A DNA stretch of 64,000 nt from Eustoma russellianum. Lineage: Eukaryota; Streptophyta; Magnoliopsida; Gentianales; Gentianaceae. How positions within the stretch are numbered: the first letter of the stretch is position 1; each line of letters begins with the position of its first letter. Under the pieces are notes generated by a model. That model saw only the letters and a list, made by a program, of their open reading frames with translations, was not told the origin of the DNA and did no database searches. The stretch lies in assembly GCA_036186865.1 (NCBI GenBank), contig AP025057.1, positions 22,766,348-22,830,347 on the forward strand, written 5' to 3'. A program made the translations under genes and the position numbers. Below, piece after piece: positions 54,052 through 64,000 of this stretch.

Positions 54052-55023
54052 TGTTGATGTTGTGATCATTTCTACACCTTTAACATCATTACATTCTCTG
54101 TAAAATGATGATAAATATACTCCAATAATATATAGAAGAGAGTCTTCAAGAAAGAAATAGAATGTGACATCACAACTCGTCACTATCTCACTATAGTCAA
54201 TAATATCATCATGTAAGAGAAATAATATAAAGCCACCATATCATCTTCAAAATAATCATAGCACAACTCCAGAATGAAGATAAGAACATACTCAAGAGAT
54301 TCTTTGAGTGAAAATACAAAAAATACCCTCAGGGTTGAAATAACCAAAATGCCCCTGGTGAGAAAAACTCCAGAAATGACCACGATGGTCAGAAATAAAT
54401 ATTATACCACCTTTGTCTTGATAAATATGATAAGAATAAGTCCTTGATATATATCCACCATATCATGTTCCTACAAAACTCGAAATACCATTTTTACCAT
54501 TTTGGTAAGTTGTAGAAACTTCCAGGCACATTAGTCCACACGACATTTATATTTATCAAAATCACGTAATAATCACATAATGAACATATATAAAACATGT
54601 ACAAATGAAAACAATCATTTTATCATATTTTAGAAAAATATTTCTAAAAACCCCAGACATCGATCGATCGAAGTGCCTCAGCTTCTGAGATCGACGTCTC
54701 ATAGTGAGTTTCAGAATTTGTCTCTGACCTACATCGATCGGTCGAAGTGAGGGTTCGATGTATACATCGATCGATCGATGTGTCTCAGGTTTAGAGATCG
54801 ATGTCTCACCGTAAGGTCTTGAACTTTCACTGCCTTACATGGATTGATCGATGTGAGGGATCGAAGTACATAGATCGATCGATGTGCAACAACCTGAGAG
54901 ATCAATGTCAACTTTTTCAAATTTTTCAAATTTTAAACACACATAACACCATGAGTGACAATTTTTATGCATTCACCACTTAAAATCATGACTTTGAAAA
55001 TTATCCAAACATATTTCTCAACA
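54052..55023 (-). repeat. 3' LTR of the second SIRE-like element
   Basis: In minus sense TGTTGAGAAATATG to ACAACATCAACA, with short terminal inversion TGTTGA/TCAACA. Its left edge is inferred from that terminus and from the point where gag similarity of the older copia ends. The central part is the palindrome array 54657-54885. Confidence 0.75.
54657..54885 (-). repeat. Array of ATCGATCGATCGAT palindromes in a copia LTR
   Basis: Five 18-bp cores: 54657 (ACATCGATCGATCGAAGT), 54731 (one change), 54764 (perfect ACATCGATCGATCGATGT), 54837 and 54868. Between them are GAGATCGACGTCTC and GAGATCGATGTCTC half-sites and GTGAGGGTTCGATG/GTGAGGGATCGAAGT repeats. Composition and spacing match the arrays at 18148-18416 and 24047-24314 in a Ty3-type LTR, but in antisense orientation to this element. 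Confidence 0.88.
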
Positions 55024-55040
55024 TTCTCCCCCTTTTGGAT
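55024..55040 (-). promoter_or_regulatory. Polypurine tract of the second SIRE-like element
   Basis: Minus strand CCAAAAGGGGGAGAA runs up to the 3' LTR. Confidence 0.85.
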
Positions 55041-55454
55041 GATTTTCAAAATAACCTAACATGATTTTAATGTCACAACTTTTACCAATTGTTTATCATA
55101 AATCTACCAATTTTAAACCAGTTGAACTGTTTTTGAAAACCTCACCTTTTACCAGTTGTTTCATCAATTCTATACCAATTGTTTTAGAAACCAATCACCA
55201 ATTGTTTTCAAATTCTCAGTTCTCATGTATTCATGTTCTCTCCCTCAAATTATACTCTCCCCCTTAACCCGTGCTCAAAACTTATACCAATTGAAACTTA
55301 GCATACTATTCAACCAACCAAATATGACTTACCAACATTCAACCAACCAAATTATGAATTACCAACTAAAATCATGTTCTTATTCTATCTCCCCCTTTAT
55401 TTTTCAAATCATGAAAAAGATAGAACTATGCAATGGTATAGTTAGTCATCATGT
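55041..55454 (-). other. 3' untranslated region of the second SIRE-like element
   Basis: AT-rich, with repeated TACCAATTG/TACCAGTTG motifs (at least eight copies between 55080 and 55370). No coding signal. Confidence 0.6.
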
Positions 55455-56021
55455 CTAACTTGGCTCGTAAGTTTTCAAAATTGGCTTGATTAAGGGGTTT
55501 GGTGAAATATCAGCTATTTGGTGATCAGTTCTTATATGGTTTATAACTATAACCTGATTGTGAATATGATCGCGAAGGAAGTGGTATCGCACCTCAATGT
55601 GTTTGGCCTTAGAATGAAGTACCGGATTCCGAGAAAGATTGATTGCATTTGTGCTATTGCAGAAAATTGGAATCTTATTCATTTTAATGCCAAAATCATT
55701 AAGTTGTTGTTTAAGCCAAAGTATTTGGGTAGTGCATAAACTCAAGGCTATATACTCGGCTTTGGTGGTGGAGGAGTGCTACACTGCCTGCTTTTTAGAA
55801 AACCAAGCGATCAAGTTGGTTCCTATGAATTGACATGTGTCGCTGGTGGATGTTCTATCTAATTTGCAACCACCATAATCAGCATCGCTATAAGCATACA
55901 GTTCCAACTTAGCGTTTCTATCATACCAAAGTCCTAAGTGAGGTGTGTGTTTAAGATATCTAAAGATATTTTTTCGCTGCATTGTAATGTGAGACTTTAG
56001 GACAAGATTGAAACCTAGCAC
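55455..56021 (-). pseudogene. SIRE-like RNase H (second element)
   Basis: FRYLKHTPHLGLWYD, AYSDADYGGCKLDRTSTSDTCQFIG (first D), AWFSKKQAV then a stop near 55779, a degraded SSTTKAEYIALS, IPIFCNSTNAINLSRNP, where the D of the usual Y-C-D-S is N, and HSKAKHIEVRYHFLRDH. QIADISPNPL replaces the usual ADIFTKPL. At least one catalytic residue is lost. Confidence 0.9.
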
Positions 56022-56866
56022 ACATACACATACTAAACATGATGTCAGTTATTGATGCAGTTAAGTATAATAGTGATCCAATCATAGACCTATAAAGCAT
56101 GTCATCAAAAGGTTTACCGTTTTCATCCTTGTCTAGTTTGGTGCTAATGCTCATAGGAGTAGGTGTTGGTTTCAACTCTTCAAAGCCAAACTTCTTAATC
56201 ATATCATTGACATACTTAAGTTGGCTAATGTGGACTCCTTGAGGGTTTTGTTTGATTTGAAGCTCTAAGAAGTAATTCAACTCTCCTACCATTGACATTT
56301 CAAATTCTGACTTCATGCATTCTTCGAAGTCTTTTACTAAGGTAGGGCTAGTTGAACCAAAGATAATATCGTCTACGTGTATTTGAACTATTAATAAATC
56401 AGTATCTTTTCTTCTTAGGAATAAAGTATTGTCTATTGTCCCCCTTTGATAATTATTTGCAGTAAGAAAGTTTGCAAATCTATCACACCAATCTCTTGGA
56501 GCTTGTTTCAAACCATATAAAGCTTTCTTAAGCTTGTACGCATGGTTAGGATTCTTTGGATCTTCGAATCCAGGGGTTGTTTGACAAAAACCTCTTCTTG
56601 GATGTATCCATTCAAGAATACACTCTTGACATCCATTTGGAAGAGTTTAATGTTGCTTAGACTTTCAATAGCAAGTAACAATCTAATTGCTTTTAGTCGT
56701 GCAACGAGTGCAAAGATTTCTTCATAATCTATTCCTTTTTGTTGATTATAACCTTGTGCGACTAGTCTAGTCTTATTTCGTGTGATGTTTCTTGTTCATC
56801 CATTTTATTCATAAATACCTATTTCGTTCCTATTATAGACTTGTTTTCGGGTTTAGGTACTAAGTC
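55960..56866 (-). pseudogene. SIRE-like reverse transcriptase (second element)
   Basis: The 5' portion (56540-56866) is in broken frames with TRLVAQGYNQQKGIDYEEIFALV, KLFQMDVKSVFLNGYIQEEVF and LKKALYGLKQAPRDW. From 56511 the frame is open: LLIVQIHVDDIIFGST (catalytic YVDD has become HVDD), MSMVGELNYFLELQIKQ and YRSMIGSLLYLTASITDIMFS. The aspartates are kept. Confidence 0.9.
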
Positions 56867-58020
56867 TCACACGTGGTTCCTGGTGAATTGATTCAATTCC
56901 TCATGCATGGTATTTATCCAAGATATATCACCTAAGGCTTCCTTTACATTCTTAGGTTCTAAGTGTGAGATTAAGCTATGTCCTTCAAGTTGATTTATGT
57001 TTCTATGTGTTCTAACCACAACACTTGGATGCCCAATGATTAACCTCTTTAGGGTGCCACCGATTCCTAGATTGACTAGGTTCACCCTCATCTTGTTCAA
57101 ATGTTTCATTAGTGTGAACATTGTCATATACAATTGAATCATCTTGTAATTTAGTTGTATTATCTTCCAATTGCAAAATCTCTTCATTATTTCGTCTAAG
57201 GGTTCATGCATGTCTTGTTCAGGGGGAGTTGGTTCTAGATGATCAAGTACATGCTCAAGTAATATATCATCATCAAACATATTTTCAACATTAGTTTCTT
57301 GTTTATGTTGATTTTTATTACTAATTTCAAAGCATGCATTTTCATTGAATTTCACATGTACGGATTCAATTATCTTTCTAGATACAGGATTATAACACAT
57401 ATATGCTCTTGAGTTAGTTGAATAACCAACAAATATGCATTCAATAGACTTTTGTTCAAACTTGTCTAGATTATCCTTAGTGTTCAACACAAAACACTTA
57501 CATCCAAATACTCTAAGATAATCTACTTTAGGTTGTCTATTGTTTAACAATTCATAAGGTGTTTTATTCAATTTCTTTCTAATAGAAAACCTATTTATTA
57601 TATAACATACACAACTAACAGCTTCAACCCATAAATATTTAGGTACCTTGTTTTCACATAACATTGTTTCTAGCAACTTCTTGAATTGTTCTATTTTTAC
57701 GTCCAACAACCCTATTGAGTTGTAGTGTTCTAGGTGGTCAGAATTCGTGTTTAATTCCATGTAATTCACAAACTTGATTACATCTTTGTTTTTAAATTCT
57801 CCACCTCTATCACTTTTAATTCTCTTAACATTTTCTTCATAAATATTTTCGAGTTGCTTGATAAGAGTTTCGATTGCCAATGGAGCGTCGTCTTTGTGTG
57901 TTAAGAACAATGTCGATGTCGATCGTGAGTAATCATCTACTATGACACAGACATAGTAGTGTCCACCTAAACTTCTTGTCCTACTTGGACCAAATAAGTC
58001 TAAGTGAAGAAATTCTAGTA
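56867..58020 (-). pseudogene. SIRE-like integrase (second element)
   Basis: CVIVDDYS (catalytic D region) before a small break near 57925, then FLTHKDDAPLAIETLIKQLEN, KRIKSDRGGEFKNKDVIKF (second D). The usual TPQQNGVVERKN segment is scrambled (EHYNSIGLLDVKIEQFKKLLETML), probably by paired frame changes, so the catalytic E region is damaged. VDYLRVFGCKCFVLNTKDNLDKFEQKSIECIFVGYS follows. Open for 347 codons despite this. Confidence 0.9.
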
Positions 58021-58063
58021 CGGTGACTAGTACTCACTTCATGTTTTGGTTTTAATGTTTGGT

Positions 58064-58640
58064 TTAATGTGTTTTCCCTTTAATACATGTTTCATACATT
58101 TGAAAATTATCTAAGTCTAACTTAAGCATTCCTCTAATTAAATTCTTCTTAGATAATTTCTTGATGGTTGAAATTCCTATATGGCCTAATCTTCTATGCC
58201 ATAAATTCACATCTAAGTCATGTGATATTAAACACTTAACCATAGCATCTAACATATTATCTAAGGTAAGAGTGTAAATGTTACCATCTCTATTTCCTTT
58301 TAATACAATTTCTCCTTTTTCATTTATTATATCACAAGAATTGGGAAGAAAAGCAACATTATATCCGCAATCTATAAGTTGAGAAATACTTAATAAATTA
58401 TAAGAAAGATTACTTACTAAAAACACATTTCGTATTTTGAAATGTGTTAGGTCCCTAATTGTTTCTTTTCCAACAACTTGTCATTTGTTGTTGTCACCGA
58501 ATGCCACCTTTCCTCCATTCTGATATGTTCCAACTTGGTGAATAGTTTGGGGTTGCCTGTCATATGTCGTGAACATCCACTATCTAAAAACCATTTAGTT
58601 TTTTAGATTTTTTGACTTTGCCTCCTTCTTGCATTCCTTG
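58064..58640 (-). pseudogene. SIRE-like protease and pre-integrase (second element)
   Basis: DSGCSRHMTGNPKLFTKL near 58545-58600, KMCFLVSNLSYNLLSISQ, SCDIINEKGEIVLKGNRDGNIYTL, VNLWHRRLGHIGISTIKKLSKKNLIRGML and CIKGK. Frame breaks lie near 58430 and 58480. Confidence 0.87.
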
Positions 58641-58919
58641 CGATTTTCCTACAATAGAGACAAAGTTTTAGGTACCCTTTACTTGGGTCCTTGAATGTTA
58701 GGGACAACATCCTTGTTTATATACCCTTTGGGTATCCAAACTTATATGTACCTTCTCGGCACATTTTAGCATAGTTATAATTAGAAAAATAAGGAGAATT
58801 AGCATATACATTCCATGAAGATGCATTGTTATACATGTTGTACCTTGGTTTATATGTACTTTGTTGGGGCCGATTTGGATAGCTTATGTAAGGCATATGA
58901 TTTTGTTTCTTATATGGTG

Positions 58920-60779
58920 CTATGTATGTATGTTCATATGCATTTCTATATGACTTATATGAGTGTTGCCTATACTTAGGTTCATATAAGTTGGATGCAT
59001 TTTATTATGTCTAGTTGCATTTGTATACATGTAGGCATAATTTCTAGGTTGTCTAGATGCAAAGTTTTGTCTCGTTGCACGTTTATACGTGTGTACATTT
59101 GTGGGTGCATGTTGTATTTTTGCCTTAGAATAAACAGAAGAAGGAGTAGAACAAGATGCAGCCGGCAAAGTTGATTTCGTTGTATTATATGGCATTTTGT
59201 ACTAGATGAGACAAACTTAGTCTTTTTATCTACTTTGGCACTTTCTTCTTTATACCCTAACCCGGTTTTATCATTTCCATATTTTTGCGATGATATAAGT
59301 GTATCTAACATATTTGCACCAGATTTAAATTGTTCTAACATTTTTCTAAGGTAAGTTTGGATGATTTAAGTTGTACTATTTCATTTTCACAACTTTCTAT
59401 CTTAGATTTCAACATGCTATTTTCAGTTTTTAGTGTACATCCATTTTTCCTATGTGATTCAATTTTAATCTCTAAAGGATCAAGAGTATTAGTAGACTCT
59501 TGTTTAAAAGATTCTAATTGATCGGAAAATTCCAAGATAGATGTTTTCAACTTGTCATTTTCTTCAATTGGTTTCTTCTTTTCTTTAGATAGCCTCTTAC
59601 AGTGAGCATGCATTCTTAAAAATTCTTCATACATTTTATCAAATGTCATTTTACTATCAGAATCATCATCAGATGAAAGAACTTACCTTGTTGGATATGA
59701 AGCAGACTTGAGCTTCCTCAGTGTCGGATTCTGAGTCGGATGAGTCGCTCCATGTGCTCACCTTCACTGCTCGTTTGCCTTTCCTTGGCTTGGGTCTCCT
59801 TTGCCTTTGATTTTTTGCGTCTCATTTTCTTGTTTATTGTTATTATATTGTTGTTGTTGCCGTTTTCTTTGTCGGACAATCATAAGAGATGTGTCCTTTT
59901 TGACAACATTCATAACACTTTTAACTCTTTATTATACCATTTGTTGTTATTAGAGTTATTTTTTCCTGGGTTGAGAAGAAGAAGAAGAAGATCGTTGTCT
60001 ATTCCTATTAGGACATTTAAAAACTTTCTAAGTTTTCTAGCTATCAATATCAAGTCATCGTCTAATTGAGTATCATTATTACTATCATCATTATTTGTAT
60101 GTGATCCGGTTGATTTGAAAGCTATTGACTTACCGGATGATTTAGATGACTCGGACTTCCGTTGGTTTAGTTTTACCCTCGTATACTCTTAGTGAGCCTA
60201 TCAATTCGTCCATTTTCGTGATCGATTTTGTTTCTTCAATTGCCGTGACTTTTGGATCCCATTCAGCAGGAAGACTTCACAACACCTTTTGAACCTTTTC
60301 ATTGTTCATGAATTATTTGCCTAAAGCTTCAAGGGCATTAAAAATGTTAGTAATCCTCAAAACCATAGATGTTATGGATTCTTTTGGCAACATTTTGAAA
60401 GATTCAAGCTCAGACATAGCATGTATATTTTTGACTCTTTTACCCCGCTAGTACCTTCATGCTTTAATTCTAATGATTTCCACATGTCACGTGCGCTTGT
60501 GCAATTTGACACATATCCTGCTTCAGAAGTTGTAATTCCATTCAAAAGTAATTGTATAGCTTTAGCATTCATGGACATTTTCTTTTTATCTTCCGATGAC
60601 CATTCACTTTTATATTTTTCAACCTCTTGTGTGACTCCACTAACTTGTACAATTTTCATTGGAATGTACAGCCCATCTTCAACTGTAGACCATAAATCGA
60701 TGTCTATAGCCATTAAGAATAGCCTTATTCTTAGTTTCCAATAAACAAAATTATTATCACCGAAAAGAGGAGGACGTGT
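58920..60779 (-). pseudogene. SIRE-like Gag with coiled-coil extension (second element), N-terminus missing
   Basis: From the right: RPPLFG, VYWKLRIRLFLMAIDIDLWSTVEDG, KKMSMNAKAIQLLLNGI, WKSLELKHEGTSGVKESKIYML, broken frames with a zinc-knuckle remnant near 59880-59930, then a 104-codon coiled-coil-like block 59649-59335 (MYEEFLRMHAHCKRLSKEKKK, LEFSDQLESFKQE, NSMLKSKIESCENEIVQLKSS) and MLEQFKSGANMLDTLISSQKYG. The first codons, leader and primer site are absent because another element's LTR abuts at 60780. Confidence 0.87.
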
Positions 60780-63700
60780 TGTAGGATCTGCAAGGCACCA
60801 CTAGAAAGGGGGGGGGTTGAATAGTAGGGTGCGGAAAATGTGGTTTTTTAAAATTGTTTTTAAACCAAAAACCCAACTTCTGAAAACAGTTTCTGTTTTC
60901 AGAACCTGTTTTGAAAACTAGGTTGCAGGTCTTCAAAAATTCTGAAATTTTGAGATATCTTAGTCTCAGATGTTCTGAGTATCTCCTAAAAATTTCAGAT
61001 TACAATTCAACCTCTAACCCCTTTAAAAATCGTTGATGGTCAGATTGCATAAATGTGTCAGAAACGGTAGTCTGATTTGAACAATTTATTCCAATGAAAC
61101 CGTAACTCCAAGTGCTTTGAAAATTTAATGACTAACCCCTTATTAGGTGTATTTAATTGGGTTGAAACAGTTTTGAAAAATGCTTTTGGGAAGTAGTCAA
61201 ATTCGTTCAAAGTCTCAACCTTTCAAGCCTGAAAATCAGACTGCACTAGTCTCAAAACGTTTGACGTTTGAATGACTTATACTTGCCCAAAAGGATTGAA
61301 ACTTGTGCCAAAAGAACCTTAAGACGTGTGGCTATGTTTTCTGAAAGTTTTGTGATTTTTGAAATTCGTTTACTATTTTTACGAACGTGATGAAAATGAT
61401 GTACTTTGCTGGAAACTGAAAGTAAGTGCTGAAAGTGAAGAACACAAGGAATTTTATACTGGTTTGGTTAAAACAACCTACTTCAGTCTTCGAGGACACC
61501 TTCCTCTGTTAACACTAATCAAAAAACACAAATAGCATCTTATCACCGGGTTGTTGGAGTTACATACCAACTCCAACCCTTTACAAACCTTCTAAATGAA
61601 TACAATGATCACGAACACCACCACCTTGCGAATGCAAGATTGATCACACCTTGATCAATCTTTTACAACAATATATAGAGTATATGGTGGTATGTAAGAA
61701 GCCTATTCAAGATGTATGAATATAAATACAATGGGCTTTTAGAGAGAAGAAAGAAAGAAAGGTAGAAGGAAGAAGATCAAAAATGTTTTTAGCACTTCAA
61801 TTTGCAAGACTTGTCTTGTATTTTGTTTGCTCTCTCCTTTCCTTTTTATCTCCATATAGCCGCCCCCTTGAAGCCTCATTATTCTCTTGAAAATTATCTT
61901 CTAAGTCCTTGGAAGAGTGCATTGCATCATTGTGACATTTCCTTGCTTACTTGGCAACTCCTCATTGGATGATCATTAATCTCTTGCTTACTTGGCACTC
62001 ATTGATTGGATGGAAGTTGTCATCATTTGATGACTAGATAAATCTGAAAATAAACCTTAAAAACCATGTGCCAATTAGCCATAAAAGTGTTGACATAATT
62101 CACATAATCATTCCACTTAATTAGCAAGACAAATAACTCCATTTTCCTTATGAAAATCGGCCATGTGCATGAAAAAATTTTCAGCATGTGATATTCACAC
62201 TTTATTCAAATAGTTGTCAAATTTGTATTTGATTTATTCCTTGAAAATAAAGAAGAAATCAATCATCATTTAGCACACAATATTTCTACTAAATTTGGAA
62301 TAAAGATTAGTCACCAAGAGGGCCAAGAATTCGGCCACATCCATTACACACATGCTGAAATTTTCAGCATGTGTGATATTTGAAAATATCACTTTATTAA
62401 TTCCATAATATATTCAAAACATTTTCATACTATCTCTCAATTAATCCACATAATTCAAATTGGTAAATATGGCATAATTTAGTAGCAAAATCGGCCAGCC
62501 TATGCACACGTGTTGAAATTTTCAGCATGTGTTACAAATGTGACATAGTTTGAAATGTTACCTTGTGTAGCTCCTTCCTTTATGTCACCAACATTGTATG
62601 CTTCATTCTTGACCAATCAAGATGCCAACAAAGCTCCACATATGCTCCAACATGGCTGAGCTAGGCGTGTATGATGAACATACATGTGCTGAATTTTATT
62701 TTTATAAACTTTGTAGAATAGTGCACATATAATTATACACATATGGTATATTCCAATCAGCCCTTAATTGATTTTATAGAACATTTTAAAATGTATGAAG
62801 TATGTAAAAAGTTTCTAGATACATGTTATATGTCATGCCAAAAATGTTCCATGTGTTATGTTCGTAGAAAACCGAATTTTCGTCGTTTGTCGATTACTCG
62901 ATTTTTCTTCGATTAAATTCCAACTTTTTGCACATGTTATATATATTATGTTACACATAATATACATAAATTAAACTTTAATATTCAGCACTTAGGCTGA
63001 TCTAAAGTGGCGCCTAACCATGTGACAAAATTGAATTTGGAATCTCCACAATTTGGCCTTAATTGGGGTGATTTGTGTGTGCCAACATGGAATGATTTTA
63101 TGGCTGTACATATCATGTATGCCACGAAATATTTGGCCACTTTTGAAGTGTAGGGGCTGGCCATCTATATATGGCAAGTACGTGACACGTTGGGAAGTTT
63201 CGGTATTCACTCGATACGATAATTTTTGGTTTAGAATGTTTTAACTTGTCGTAATAAATTTGTCATCACCATGACTTATATCATATGATATGAGACCTGA
63301 ATATACTCATAAATATGAGTTAAATATAGTGGTGTGACGTTAACGTACGTACGAAAAATATATAACATGTCGGTAGTACGTTGGAATATATGTGTATGTG
63401 CCTTTTCAAAAAAAATCTGAATATATATAAATATATATATATATATATAACGTGTAGAAGGAGTCGGAGAAACTTTCCATTCTTCAATTTGTTGTATTTG
63501 TGCCTTTTCCAAATATAGCTTCCTTTAATGAACTACTTAGTTTATTTAACTAAGTACATCACTTAATGAACTAGTTTAGTTCATTAATGGTGGCACCTGA
63601 AAATAGTTCAAACACAACAAATGTTCGCCATTTGATGTAAGCTTTAAATCTTCATGGCTCGTTAGTACGATAACATTATATATGAACTATATAAGGCAAA

Positions 63701-63805
63701 GTTTTATGCAAGAAGTGTCATGTCATAAAATATGTCATGCATTTCTTTAGTACACGTTATTTAAATCATGTATTTTGAAATCACTCAAACCCCTTTTTCT
63801 CAACA
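60780..63805 (-). repeat. 3' LTR of a third SIRE-like element running off the window
   Basis: In minus sense TGTTGAGAAAAAGGGG at 63805 to GCAGATCCTACA at 60780, about 3.03 kb. It is homologous to the LTRs at 40608 and 49969. A polypurine tract lies immediately to its right, so the body of the element extends beyond 64000. To its left it joins the second element's gag directly, with no primer site. The target duplication on this side would be CGTGT (60775-60779). It contains a G9 run near 60809 and a (TA)n run near 63430. Confidence 0.88.
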
Positions 63806-64000
63806 ATCTCTCCTTTTTGATGATTTACAAAATAACCTACATTCATGATTTAAATCTTGTCGCTCCCCTACAATTGTGCATAAATTGAAATTTTGAATTT
63901 CAAATTNNNNNNNNNNTGTGCATAAATTGAAATTTTGAATTTCAAATTTCAAATTCGATCCCCCTTGACTTATGCAATCAGTTTCTCTCTCCCTCTTAAA
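63806..64000 (-). other. Polypurine tract, 3' UTR and a 10-N assembly gap
   Basis: The minus-strand purine-rich AAAAAGGAGAGAT directly precedes the LTR. 63907-63916 are N. The 31 bases before the gap, starting TGTGCATAAATTG, are repeated directly after it, so the gap probably marks a failed merge of overlapping ends. Confidence 0.85.

Larger units (their letters stand above)
54052..60779 (-). mobile_element. Second SIRE-like copia element (minus), interrupted in gag
   Basis: 3' LTR 54052-55023, polypurine tract just beyond it, then RNase H, RT, INT, PR and gag up to 60779, where gag is cut by the LTR of another element. Left target duplication CTGTG (54047-54051); the partner lies outside the window. 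It is inserted into gag of the older copia. The 972-bp LTR is unlike the 2.6-3-kb LTRs of the neighbouring SIRE elements and carries a palindrome array. Confidence 0.85.

Noticed and set aside
60780..63805. LTR taken as the 5' LTR of the second SIRE-like element
   Set aside because: No primer-binding site follows it on the minus strand and a polypurine tract lies at its other side, so it is the 3' LTR of a different, nested element.

Overview
This window is repeat-dense plant nuclear DNA, most likely from an angiosperm with a large genome. The evidence is several LTR retrotransposons primed by the initiator-Met tRNA, plant-type MITEs, an RTE-type LINE, a tRNA-derived SINE, and remnants of plant genes (LPAT4/5-like acyltransferase, SYF1 splicing factor, a RING-H2 protein). 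I cannot name the species. All comparisons were made by eye.

Layout. 1-776: the end of a SIRE-like copia LTR. 1375-1679: a hAT MITE. 2025-12279: a full-length Tekay/Del-type Ty3 chromovirus on the minus strand (TSD ATTTT), frame-broken but with recognisable gag, PR, RT, RNase H, INT and chromodomain; a 0.65-kb hAT-like insert sits in its 5' LTR. 12595-14601: a tandemly duplicated unit whose second copy holds two Mutator-like insertions with 9-10 bp TSDs. 15182-16469: a 5'-truncated RTE LINE. 17077-26239: an LPAT4/5-like gene cut inside a coding exon by an 8.4-kb pol-less Ty3-type element (17294-25721, TSD ATTCT) with near-identical 2.5-kb LTRs. 26240-33585: a solo-LTR-like sequence, a RING-H2 gene fragment, a hypothetical gene, a SYF1 pseudogene, a SINE and small repeats. 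33591-39045: a decayed Ty1/copia element (TSD GCATT). 39442-54046: an older minus-strand copia, split by a plus-strand SIRE-like copia (40608-52795, TSD AGTGAC). That SIRE element itself carries a 1.38-kb solo-LTR-like insert and a 105-bp LINE fragment. 54052-60779: a second SIRE-like copia (minus strand), interrupted in gag by a third whose 3' LTR is 60780-63805 and whose body runs off the window, next to a 10-N assembly gap.

The strongest unusual signals are: (1) four short GT...AG intron-like insertions in the Tekay element at codon-exact positions in gag, PR, RT and RNase H; (2) a tandem array of stem-loops with compensatory arm changes and a conserved 14-base loop inside the LTRs of the pol-less element; (3) arrays of the palindrome ACATCGATCGATCGATGT shared by the LTR of that Ty3-type element and the LTR of an unrelated copia element; (4) the apparently recent disruption of the LPAT gene.

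No host gene in the window looks clearly intact. The retrotransposon coding regions are all broken, so any mobility today would depend on machinery supplied from elsewhere.
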